Shown here: positions 28,042 through 36,696 of the stretch, in pieces | How positions within the stretch are numbered: position 1 is the stretch's first letter | Layout of the letters: the number at the start of each line of letters is the position of its first letter | Assembly (NCBI GenBank): GCA_964444825.1 | Contig: CAYUIS010000002.1 | Coordinates: forward strand, 7,814 to 71,813 | Length of the DNA stretch: 64,000 nt | DNA from: CAYUIS01 sp964444825 | Lineage (GTDB): Bacteria; Chloroflexota; Anaerolineae; B4-G1 | Direction of reading: 5' to 3' | Notes under the pieces: generated by a model | The model's database searches: none | The model's input: the letters and a program-made list of their open reading frames with translations, nothing else | Told to the model about the DNA's origin: nothing | Program-made: the position numbers and the translations under genes

Positions 28042-31000
28042 ATGTTGACTTGGTGCAAACAGCGCGTTCTTATCCGTGTTCTCTGTCTCCCCGTCATCGT
28101 ACCGTTGATCGTGATCTCGATGCTTTTCCTGGCTCCGCGCCAGAGAGCCTACGCTCAATCAAACTGTCTCCTCTGTCACAATGACTTGAGTGATTTTACG
28201 GGGACGAGTCACCACGTCGTGGGTTCGGTGGACAGCAACGACTGCCTGGTCTGCCACAATGCCGAGAATGTCAGTGGTCACAAGAATGGCTTGGTTCAGT
28301 TGACCGACCCGGACAACGTGGCGACGACCTACACCGAGTCATCATCGGGCGCTTTCCAACCGGAGAATCTCACTGCCACCGACATTGCTAATCTGACCAC
28401 CTTTTGCTCCAACTGCCACGACGGCGATGGTGCTGGACGGATGGGCAGCGCTGCCCAGGACCCCTTCGACGATGGATATGCGCCCGGCACTGCCACCTCG
28501 CACGCCAACACGGACTTTGAGGCCGCCATCGAGGGCGGCTTTGAGACTGGTTGCATCCAATGCCACGCGGGTCACGGCACCGATAACGAATCCATCATCC
28601 AATCCGATGTAGTGATTGCGGTGGGGGTGACCACGTCTGTGGTCTTTACCCAAACCACGGGCACCGATTCCTTCGACGAGAGCGACACCGTCGATGCCGA
28701 TGATCTGTGCGCCGCCTGCCACGCCAACAGCAGCAACCCCGGCTACTCGATGCAACACCACGCTGGCGGCGACCACACGTTGGTCGGAGGGGGTGACAAG
28801 CGCGGGGGAGACTGCACGACTTGCCATACCCACGACTCGGACGGCGACTCGAGTACGCTCGACGGCTATATGCTTGACGCCACGGACTGCACTGCGTGTC
28901 ACGTTGGCGCGATGGACAAGGCCAACGTCGGGCCGAGCGGTGGGCGACGGGCAGTGGTGGGTGATTTTGGGGAGACGACCCATCACGTCACGGGCACGGT
29001 GGACAACGACGACTGCCAGGTCTGCCACGACGCCGAACTCGACAGCGGGAATCACGCCAACGGCCTGGTCCAGTTGACCGACCCGGACAGCGGCACGACG
29101 ACCTATGCCGAGTCATCCGCGGGAGCCTTCCGCCCGGCGAACCTCACCACCGGCGACCTGGCCGATCTGACGGCCTTTTGCGAAAACTGTCACGATGGAG
29201 ACGGCGCTACGCGACTGGGTGGCTCCGCCCTGAGCCCCTTTAGTGGCGGGACGACACCTCCCACCGTCACCACGCACTCCAACACCGGCGACATCGGCAG
29301 GGCTGAGGGACCGTTTACCAAAGACTGTGCCCAATGTCACGAGGGCCACGGTAGCTCCAACCTGGCCATCATCAGGCAGGAGGTGGTGGTTGTACCCGGC
29401 ACTACTGTCGCGCCGGTGGTCTTTACCTCCTGGACCGGTGCCGATTCCTTCGACGAAAGCGACAGTGCCGATGCTGACGACCTCTGCGCCACCTGTCACT
29501 CTAACGCCGCCAACCCCGGTTACCCGATGACGGACCACGTCGGTGGTAACCACGGTACAGGGTACGACGAACGGGGGGGAGACTGCACCACCTGCCATCC
29601 CCACGACCAAGACAGCAACCTCGACACCGATGACGGCATGATGCCCACCGATGGCACCAACTGTGTCGCCTGCCACGACACCGGGCAGGATCGGAGCGAC
29701 GTCGCCGGGCCGACTGGTGGGCGGGATGCGGTGGAGGGTGAATTTACGGGCCTCAGCCATCACGCCTCAAGCGGCGTGGACAACGACGACTGCCAGGTCT
29801 GTCACAACGCCGAACTCGACAGCGGGAATCACGCCAACGGCCTGGTCCAGTTGACCGACCCGGACAGCGGCACGACGACCTACGCCGAGTCATCCGCGGG
29901 AGCCTTCCGCCCAGCGAGCATCACTGCTGCCGATATTACTACCTTGACGACCTTTTGCGCAAACTGCCACGACGGCAATGGGGCGGGTGGCGATACCGCT
30001 CCCTTTAGCGGCGGGATACCGGCAGCCACCGTCAGCACACACTCGAACATCGATTTTGGCGATGCGGTTGAAGAGAGCTTTCAGACCGGCTGTGCCCAGT
30101 GCCACGGAGCCCACGGCAGTGACAATCTGTCCATCGTCAGACCCACCATAGTAGTAACGCCTGGCATCACCACTGGCCCGGTCGTTTTCACTGCCCTCAC
30201 CGGCGCCGATTCCTTCGATGAGAGTGACACAGATGATATCGATGACGTGTGCGCCACCTGCCACGCCGACCCGGGCAATCCCGGATACGCGATGAGCAGT
30301 CACGACGGCGGCGATCACACCCCGACCGGGGGGGAGGACTATCGGGGGGGTAACTGCTCCTCCTGCCATTTCCACGACATTGACGTGGATTCGACCACCC
30401 ACGACGGCTTTACTCACATCACAGCTCCCGAGATGGATGTATGGGGCAACGGGCACGCCATCGCCGATGGAGACACGACGCCCGACACAGCCGATCACAC
30501 CGATTTTGGCAATGTGACACCCGGGGCGGAAGCAGTCACGCGCACCTTTGCTATCAGCAACACGGGAAGCGGTGCCCTAGATCTGACCGGCACGCCTCTG
30601 GTGACGGTCACCGGAGACATTGTCGATTTTGCCATCGTGGTCAGTCCGACTACTCCAATTGCTGTTGGGGAGAGCACCAGCTTCCAAGTACGTTTCGCGC
30701 CCACCAGCCTCGGATTACTGAGCGCCACCCTCACCATTGCCAACGACGATGTGAACGAAAACCCGTACGAATTTGCCATCCAGGGAACGGGTGTGCATCT
30801 CGCTTCCGATCTGGCATTGAACAAAACCGTTGCCCCAGACATCGCCAGCCCAGGCCAGACCATCACCTATACCTTGAACTTTTCCAACGCAGGCGCGGGG
30901 GTGGCGACCCATGTGGTCATCACAGATCAGGTTCCTATCTCTCAGTTTTCATTTTTCAGCGTGGTCGGCAGCAGTGGTGCGGCTGTCACTGCGACGGGCA

Positions 31001-32937
31001 ACGTCAGCTATGTCTGGCAGGTAGAGGAATTGAGCGCAGGGGAGTGGGGCGTCGTCACGATGACGGGCGTGCTCTCCTCCCCGCTGGCGGCGGGCTCGTT
31101 CACCAATGCCGCCGTTATCACCACCTCGACGAGCGACAGCGATCCCAACAACAACCGTAGTGCAATTGGCCTGACGGTGCGAAATATCGCACCGATAGCG
31201 GATGATGATAGTGGAGACGGCTACACCACTGACGAGGATACACCCATCATCCTCAGCGTGCTCGAAAACGACACGGATGCCAACGGTGACGCGCTGAGTG
31301 TGGTTGGAGTGGGCCTGCCAACCTATGGCAGCATAGTCATCAGTGACACGACGCAGATCTTGTACACGCCGACGAACCGTATGGCGGCGTATAATGGCGT
31401 CTTTACCTACACGGTCTCTGACGGTAGTTTGAGTGATACGGCCACGGTAACCGTCAGCGTCCAAGCCGACAGCGACTCGCCAACAGCCGACGATGACATA
31501 GGGAGCACGAACGAGGACACAGATGCCCTTGGGACGATTTCGGCCAGCGATCCTGACACAGACGACGCGCTGAGCTACGGCATCACTGCACAACCAACTC
31601 ACGGCAGCGCCGTCATCAATCCCTCCATCGGCGCATGGACCTATACGCCCATCAACCGGACGGCGAGTTACTCCATCACCTTTACCGTCACCGTGACCGA
31701 CACCGGCAGCTTGACCGACACGGTCACCGTCACCGTCACCGTCGCCGCCGATAACGACGCGCCGGTAGCCAGCGATGACACGAGCAGCACAGATGAAGAC
31801 ACGGATGCCACAGGGACGATCTCAGCCAGCGATCCCGACACAGATGAACCATTGAGCTATGGTGTTACTGCGCAACCAGCCCACGGCAGCGCCACCATCA
31901 ACCCCTCTACTGGTGCGTGGGCTTTTATGCCTGCCAACCGGACGGAAGGTTACACCGTTACCTTTGCCGTCACCGTGACCGACACCGGTGATCTGTCTGA
32001 TATGGCCATAGTCACCGTAACCGTCAACGCCAACAACGACGTACCGGTAGCCGACGACGATATGGTCAGCACAGATGAGGACACAGACGCCGTCGGGACG
32101 ATCTCGGCCAGTGATCCCGACACGAATGATGTGTTGAGTTACGGCGTCACCGCACAACCGGCCCTCGGCGGTGCGACCATCAGCCCCTCCACCGGCGCAT
32201 GGACCTACACGCCCGTCGACCGGATGGAGAGCTACACCGTTACCTTTACCGTGACCGTGACCGACACCGGCAGCCTGACTGATATGGCCATTGTCACCGT
32301 CGCTGTCACCGCCGACAATGACTCACCAAATGCGGATCACGACACATTTACCGTTGATGAGGACAGCAGCAGTAAAGCGCTCGATGTGCTGGACGGCGAC
32401 AGCGATGCGGACAGCGACACACTGACTGTATTTGCGATCGGCACACCTGATAACGCCGGTGTTGCAGTCAATGGCGGCACAATCATCACTTACACCCCGG
32501 CAGCCGATTTCTTTGGCACCGAGACTTTTACCTATACCGTTAGCGATGGCAGCGGTGGGTATGACACTGCCACCATCATCATTACGGTGAACAACCTCAA
32601 TGACGCGCCAGTAGCCGTGGACGACACTTACGAGACAATCAAGGATACGTCGCTGATAGTGGTCATGCCAGGGGTGCTCTACAACGACAACGACGTCGAT
32701 GACGATTCGCTGGAGGCAGTCCTGGACAGCGGGCCGGCGAACGGCATGTTGGAGTTGAACGCCAATGGCGCTTTCACCTACACACCTGCGTCAGGCTTTA
32801 GCGGAGTAGATACCTTTACCTATCACAGCCACGATGGTACGGCGGACTCGAACGTCGTCATAGTGGAGATCGTGGTGAATGAATCCAGCGACTCGACTGT
32901 TTTCCTGCCTCTAGTTCTCAGTACGCACCGATATTGA
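28042..32937 (+). CDS. 18-heme c-type cytochrome fused to choice-of-anchor, DUF11 and cadherin-like repeats
   Basis: A 1631-residue protein with AAGGGG upstream and an N-terminal signal peptide (cut near AYAQ). Residues ~40-790 hold three homologous heme units with 7, 6 and 5 CxxCH motifs (for example CLLCH, CLVCH, CSNCH, CIQCH, CAACH, CTTCH, CTACH in the first). Each unit shares HANGLVQLTDPDSGTTTYAE- and DSFDESDxxDxDDLCA-type landmarks. Then come a HYDIN/choice-of-anchor D-like domain (DFGNVTPGAEAVTRTFAISN), a DUF11 domain and a run of cadherin-like repeats (STDEDTDAxGTISASDPDT). The end is VFLPLVLSTHRY. It is a probable surface-displayed electron carrier with adhesin stalk, following the giant adhesin by 108 bp. 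Confidence 0.88.
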   Translation: MLTWCKQRVLIRVLCLPVIVPLIVISMLFLAPRQRAYAQSNCLLCHNDLSDFTGTSHHVVGSVDSNDCLVCHNAENVSGHKNGLVQLTDPDNVATTYTESSSGAFQPENLTATDIANLTTFCSNCHDGDGAGRMGSAAQDPFDDGYAPGTATSHANTDFEAAIEGGFETGCIQCHAGHGTDNESIIQSDVVIAVGVTTSVVFTQTTGTDSFDESDTVDADDLCAACHANSSNPGYSMQHHAGGDHTLVGGGDKRGGDCTTCHTHDSDGDSSTLDGYMLDATDCTACHVGAMDKANVGPSGGRRAVVGDFGETTHHVTGTVDNDDCQVCHDAELDSGNHANGLVQLTDPDSGTTTYAESSAGAFRPANLTTGDLADLTAFCENCHDGDGATRLGGSALSPFSGGTTPPTVTTHSNTGDIGRAEGPFTKDCAQCHEGHGSSNLAIIRQEVVVVPGTTVAPVVFTSWTGADSFDESDSADADDLCATCHSNAANPGYPMTDHVGGNHGTGYDERGGDCTTCHPHDQDSNLDTDDGMMPTDGTNCVACHDTGQDRSDVAGPTGGRDAVEGEFTGLSHHASSGVDNDDCQVCHNAELDSGNHANGLVQLTDPDSGTTTYAESSAGAFRPASITAADITTLTTFCANCHDGNGAGGDTAPFSGGIPAATVSTHSNIDFGDAVEESFQTGCAQCHGAHGSDNLSIVRPTIVVTPGITTGPVVFTALTGADSFDESDTDDIDDVCATCHADPGNPGYAMSSHDGGDHTPTGGEDYRGGNCSSCHFHDIDVDSTTHDGFTHITAPEMDVWGNGHAIADGDTTPDTADHTDFGNVTPGAEAVTRTFAISNTGSGALDLTGTPLVTVTGDIVDFAIVVSPTTPIAVGESTSFQVRFAPTSLGLLSATLTIANDDVNENPYEFAIQGTGVHLASDLALNKTVAPDIASPGQTITYTLNFSNAGAGVATHVVITDQVPISQFSFFSVVGSSGAAVTATGNVSYVWQVEELSAGEWGVVTMTGVLSSPLAAGSFTNAAVITTSTSDSDPNNNRSAIGLTVRNIAPIADDDSGDGYTTDEDTPIILSVLENDTDANGDALSVVGVGLPTYGSIVISDTTQILYTPTNRMAAYNGVFTYTVSDGSLSDTATVTVSVQADSDSPTADDDIGSTNEDTDALGTISASDPDTDDALSYGITAQPTHGSAVINPSIGAWTYTPINRTASYSITFTVTVTDTGSLTDTVTVTVTVAADNDAPVASDDTSSTDEDTDATGTISASDPDTDEPLSYGVTAQPAHGSATINPSTGAWAFMPANRTEGYTVTFAVTVTDTGDLSDMAIVTVTVNANNDVPVADDDMVSTDEDTDAVGTISASDPDTNDVLSYGVTAQPALGGATISPSTGAWTYTPVDRMESYTVTFTVTVTDTGSLTDMAIVTVAVTADNDSPNADHDTFTVDEDSSSKALDVLDGDSDADSDTLTVFAIGTPDNAGVAVNGGTIITYTPAADFFGTETFTYTVSDGSGGYDTATIIITVNNLNDAPVAVDDTYETIKDTSLIVVMPGVLYNDNDVDDDSLEAVLDSGPANGMLELNANGAFTYTPASGFSGVDTFTYHSHDGTADSNVVIVEIVVNESSDSTVFLPLVLSTHRY

Positions 32938-33085
32938 TTGCGAGTTTGTCAACGACGAGGCCGACAACGACCATAGCCACGGTACCCACGTCTCTGGAAT
33001 CGCGGCAGCAGCAACGGACAATGGCATAGGGGTTGCCGGTATGGGGTGGGAGGCAATGATTCTGCCACTCAAGATAATCAGCTAG
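32936..33085 (+). pseudogene. Subtilisin-like (S8) protease remnant
   Basis: One frame reads NDHSHGTHVSGIAAAATDNG ... GVAGMGWEAMILPLKI and then stops. This is the catalytic-His block of subtilases (HGTHVSGI) and the following strand. There is no start, no catalytic Asp block and no Ser block. The preceding gene's stop codon overlaps its left edge, so it looks like a leftover of recombination. Confidence 0.75.
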
Positions 33086-33479
33086 GACAACGATGGTGAT
33101 ATTGAGATTCGGTCGCAACTCCGCTGACTACATGGCGTGGATGAGGGAGGCAATCCGTGGAGGCAGGTCGCCGTGTTCAGAGCGATACCGATCTGGGAAG
33201 ATCTGAGTCATGAGCATATCCAGTATGCGACACAGCCCTCTGGTCACCATAACCTTTCCTGGATGGTTGTCTTTGCGAGGCACTCAGCCACCCCAGTGGG
33301 CCAGGAGTTGCACTTCCTCCCAACCCAACATGTGCACAGCAAGGAGCCACGAGGGAAAGCCTTGGGTGATCTTTCTGATGATCCCATCCGAGAAATGCTA
33401 TTAGTGGCAGTGCTGTGTGAGATGATCAGAGCAGCTACCGCTGAGGTCTAGAATACGTCCAGCGATAGACAGCAAGACT
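33086..33479. other. Region without a recognisable gene
   Basis: Directly follows the subtilase remnant. An open frame of 104 codons (33137-33451, +) shows no motif I recognise and has no ribosome-binding site; it may be further decayed DNA. Confidence 0.5.
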
Positions 33480-33998
33480 CTACAGCATCCAATCCAGAAC
33501 ACGGGCCGAAACAAGCTGGGGTTGCTTCACGTCCTTAACTCGAACTTCCTGGATTGCGCCTTTCTCCAGCAGCGCTGCGATGGTGTGCTCCAGCTCCTTC
33601 GACGTCCACTTCAACACGTGGAACACCTTGGCGATCATCTTCCGGTCCGTGGCGACGACGTTGTCAAGATAGCGCTGCACCAGCACCTGCCGCGCCTCGC
33701 TGCGCTTGATGGCACGGGCCTGCTCGGGAACCTCGGGGAACCAGCGCTGGAACAGCTCGTAGGTGAAGGCATAGTTCCAGGCGCCGGTACGAGCCACACC
33801 GATGGGGAGTAGCTTGAGCCCTACCTGCAACTCTACCAGCGCCCGGTCGAAGCGGCTCTTGGCGCTCTCGGCGCTCATACGGGCCTCGCGGCGCAGTCGC
33901 ACGGTATCGAGTGGCCCGTTCTCCATGATCGCTTCATAGATCGCCTTGGCCTCAGCCGTCATCTTGCCGTCTTCGTACTCGGCCAGGGAATCGGTCAA
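33480..33998 (-). CDS. AlkZ-related winged-helix protein, possibly N-terminally truncated
   Basis: A 172-residue protein starting at a TTG, with no clear ribosome-binding site. The frame runs further upstream without another start. The sequence (KAIYEAIMENGPLDTVRLRR, SAKSRFDRALVELQ, AWNYAFTYEL, RYLDNVVATDRK) resembles winged-helix proteins related to the DNA glycosylase AlkZ/YcaQ. The QxQ-type catalytic motif of true glycosylases is not seen, so enzymatic function is doubtful. Its surroundings contain gene fragments, so it may itself be partial. Confidence 0.55.
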   Translation of the reverse strand: MTDSLAEYEDGKMTAEAKAIYEAIMENGPLDTVRLRREARMSAESAKSRFDRALVELQVGLKLLPIGVARTGAWNYAFTYELFQRWFPEVPEQARAIKRSEARQVLVQRYLDNVVATDRKMIAKVFHVLKWTSKELEHTIAALLEKGAIQEVRVKDVKQPQLVSARVLDWML

Positions 33999-34552
33999 TG
34001 AGCCAAAATTCTCGGAGAAATCTAAACATAGAACTATGGAATGCCCGGCTGCCAGCTTGTCGAGTCGTGCTGGAGCTGGCTAGGCTTCTGACAACGACTC
34101 ACGTTGACACGCCCGAGCGTGTAGTGCTACCTGACGCCGAGGAGTTCGGCCAAGTTGCTATGGGTGTAATGTGGGATTGATCGGGAAGATCACACAGCGT
34201 GCGGTGCCTTCAGCATAGAGCCAGGTCCGGCCTCAAGTAGCTGAGTCTGACTCCAGGCATGGGGACACTGTCCCTGGATGAGACTGAGGAGCCTAGGATG
34301 ATACTCTGGTCTGTCAGGGATAGGTGGGAGGCAGACAAGACCAGCTATCCAGCACAAGGACTATTTCCGATGACGAACCACAAGCTCTTCTCACAGCATT
34401 GTGATTAATGGATGGAGTTTCACTGGACATCCTGCACCTCTTCACAATTCCTTCACAGGTCTATGGCATACTAGAGCTGTCAGTAGGACAATCTCTGAAG
34501 GGACACTTGTGCATTCGGTGCTTTCGTGGTAAAAGATAGCTGATGTAGTGAT
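33999..34552. other. Intergenic region upstream of the response regulator
   Basis: No gene is recognised in most of it. The right end holds a tandem TTCACA element (34441-34457) before the two-component genes. Confidence 0.6.
34441..34457 (+). promoter_or_regulatory. OmpR/PhoB-type direct repeat
   Basis: TTCACA occurs twice, 11 bp apart start to start. That is one helical turn, the spacing bound by OmpR/PhoB winged-helix regulators. A -10-like CATACT follows at 34467. It lies ~100 bp upstream of the regulator gene and suggests autoregulation. Confidence 0.45.
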
Positions 34553-35239
34553 ATGAACGAAACGATCCTCGTCATCGACGACGAACCGAGAATAGTCAAA
34601 CAGGCCCGGGACTACCTGGAGAAGGGCGGCTTCCGTGTCGTCACGGCTGGCGACGGAAAGATGGCGCTGGCCATGGCCCGGCACGAGCGGCCCGACCTGA
34701 TCGTCCTCGACCTGAACCTGCCCGAGATGGACGGCCTGGACGTCTGCCGGGCGCTGCGGCGCGAATCCGACGTGCCGATCATCATGCTCACCGCCCGTGT
34801 CGAAGAGACCGACCGGCTCATCGGCCTGGAGTTGGGCGCCGATGACTATATCACCAAGCCGTTCTCCCCCCGCGAGCTGGTGGCCCGCGTGCGGGCCGTA
34901 CTGCGGCGTGTGCGCGGCGGCGTCCACACCCCCGGCCTTATCCGCGTCGGCGACTTGGAGATCAACCTGCACGGCCATCGCGTGGCGCGCGCTGGGGAGG
35001 CGATCCGCCTTACCCGCAGTGAGTTCAACCTGCTGGCCGTCCTGGCCCAACACCCAGGGCAGACCTTTACCCGAGCGCAGCTCTTGGATCGGCTACACGG
35101 CGTGGCGTACGACGGCTTCGACCGCAGCATAGATGCGCACGTGAAAAACTTGCGTCAAAAGTTGGAACCCAACCCAGGTGAGCCAAGATATGTACTCACC
35201 GTCTACGGTATTGGCTACAAGTTCACCGACGAGGTGTAA
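34553..35239 (+). CDS. OmpR-family response regulator
   Basis: A 228-residue protein. The receiver domain has the acidic pair D9/D10, phospho-acceptor D53 (LIVLDLNLPEMDG), T80 and K102 (ITKPFSP), all intact. The C-terminal winged helix spans about 130-228 (RLTRSEFNLLAVLAQHPGQTF ... VLTVYGIGYKFTDEV). The sensor kinase gene follows, separated by a relic of a second regulator C-terminus. The tandem TTCACA site upstream is a likely binding site. The input signal is unknown. Confidence 0.93.
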   Translation: MNETILVIDDEPRIVKQARDYLEKGGFRVVTAGDGKMALAMARHERPDLIVLDLNLPEMDGLDVCRALRRESDVPIIMLTARVEETDRLIGLELGADDYITKPFSPRELVARVRAVLRRVRGGVHTPGLIRVGDLEINLHGHRVARAGEAIRLTRSEFNLLAVLAQHPGQTFTRAQLLDRLHGVAYDGFDRSIDAHVKNLRQKLEPNPGEPRYVLTVYGIGYKFTDEV

Positions 35240-35312
35240 TCACCCACTGAGGCAATTAGCAGGATCGCCACTCATGACACAGAGAACGTGCGTGCAAAAG
35301 TCAAATACTGTT

Positions 35313-35417
35313 CCTCACTTGAAGAACCTTCGTCGCAAGCTGGAGATCGATCCTGCCGAACCGCGCTACGTGCTCACCGTCTATGGTATCGGCTACCGTT
35401 TCACCGACGAGGTGTGA
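35313..35417 (+). pseudogene. Relic of a second response-regulator C-terminus
   Basis: Thirty-four codons plus stop read HLKNLRRKLEIDPAEPRYV and then LTVYGIGYRFTDEV. The intact regulator ends HVKNLRQKLEPNPGEPRYV and then LTVYGIGYKFTDEV. There is no receiver or upstream winged helix. The relic's stop lies 2 bp before the kinase start, the tight coupling expected of the kinase's original partner. Confidence 0.85.
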
Positions 35418-35419
35418 CC

Positions 35420-36694
35420 GTGCGCAAGCCGTGGAACGACGATCCCGCACCGGATGACGAGCCCTGGGAACACAGAGGCCCCTGGGCCTGGACCGGCTCC
35501 TCGGAAAACGGTTGGCGTGTTGAGTGGAAGGGCCCTGAGAAACACCATCGCCACGGGCCATGGTCGCATCCACCCGGGCGACCGTGGGCACACCACCGAC
35601 AGCACGTCGGCTGGCGAAGGGAATGGCGGCGTAACCGGGCTCCTCTGTTCTTCCGGCTCGCTGGGGCCTTTGGTTTTATGGCCCTGCTGATCCTGGGGGG
35701 AATGGGGACGATCGCCTTTGTCCTCACGCGCCTGTTCGGAGGAGCAGCTCAAACAGCGGCGCTGGTGTGGATGGGCGGTTGCGCCTTGTCGCTTGCGTTG
35801 CCGCTGCTGGCGGGAGCCCTGGCCCTGCAGGTCTATCGCGGCGTTGCGACCCCCCTGTCCGACGTGATGAGCGCCGCCGACGCTGTGTCCGAAGGCGACC
35901 TCAGCGCCCGGGTCCCAACGTCAACAAGGGGTCCTGGCGAGTTCCGTCGACTGGCCAGGTCCTTTAACCGTATGGTCGAGGAGTTGGAGCGCGCCGATCA
36001 GCAACGCCGTAACCTCACCGCCGATGTGGCCCACGAGCTGCGCACCCCTCTCCACATCATTCAGGGCAATCTGGAAGGCATCCTGGATCAGGTATACGAG
36101 CCGACCCCAGACCACATAAACGCCACCCTCGACGAAACCCGTGCCCTGGCACGGCTGGTTGATGACCTGCGCACGCTCTCGTTGGCCGAGGCTGGCCAAC
36201 TACCGCTCGTGCGCGAGCTTGTTGATGTATTAGAGCTGCTGACTGACGTCCAGACGAGCTTCAGCGGGCAGGCGGAGGCAGCGGGCGTGGACTTGCACGT
36301 CGAGACCGACCAAAACGTGTCTGCCGCGAACGTTTTCGCTGACGTGGGGCGCCTGGATCAGGTATTGAGCAACCTGGTCGCCAATGCCCTGCGCCACACA
36401 GCCGCTGGCGGGACCATCACACTCGAAGCCAAGACCAGCCAAGAGGCCGTACGGATCACCGTGTCGGATACTGGCGAGGGCATCCCGGCGGAGGACCTGC
36501 CCTTCATCTTTGACCGCTTCTGGCGGGGCGACCGGTCCCGCTCTCGTCTTGCCGGAGCGGGGAGTGGATTGGGTCTGGCCATCGTCCGGCAGTTGGTCCA
36601 GGCCCACGGTGGGCGCATTCGCGCAGAGAGCGAACTCGACCAGGGAACGACGATCACCATCGAATTGCCGGCAGCAGCACCCGTAAGGTCCTGA
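35420..36694 (+). CDS. Membrane sensor histidine kinase
   Basis: A 424-residue protein. I chose GTG 35420, 6 nt after GAGGT. The N-terminal ~75 residues are cytoplasmic and unusually rich in His, Trp and Pro, perhaps a metal- or heme-binding region. Two transmembrane helices lie at about 82-104 and 113-138 with a very short loop outside, so sensing is probably intramembrane. A HAMP domain follows (about 139-192), then HisKA with phospho-acceptor H205 (VAHELRTPL) and HATPase_c with N-box NLVANALRHT and G-boxes DTGEGI and GSGLGL. The partner is the OmpR-type regulator at 34553. The tgt gene begins 2 bp after its stop. Confidence 0.92.
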   Translation: MRKPWNDDPAPDDEPWEHRGPWAWTGSSENGWRVEWKGPEKHHRHGPWSHPPGRPWAHHRQHVGWRREWRRNRAPLFFRLAGAFGFMALLILGGMGTIAFVLTRLFGGAAQTAALVWMGGCALSLALPLLAGALALQVYRGVATPLSDVMSAADAVSEGDLSARVPTSTRGPGEFRRLARSFNRMVEELERADQQRRNLTADVAHELRTPLHIIQGNLEGILDQVYEPTPDHINATLDETRALARLVDDLRTLSLAEAGQLPLVRELVDVLELLTDVQTSFSGQAEAAGVDLHVETDQNVSAANVFADVGRLDQVLSNLVANALRHTAAGGTITLEAKTSQEAVRITVSDTGEGIPAEDLPFIFDRFWRGDRSRSRLAGAGSGLGLAIVRQLVQAHGGRIRAESELDQGTTITIELPAAAPVRS

Positions 36695-36696
36695 CC

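Noticed and set aside
33137..33451. 104-codon open frame
   Set aside because: No ribosome-binding site, no motif, and it follows a decayed subtilase; not supported as a gene.
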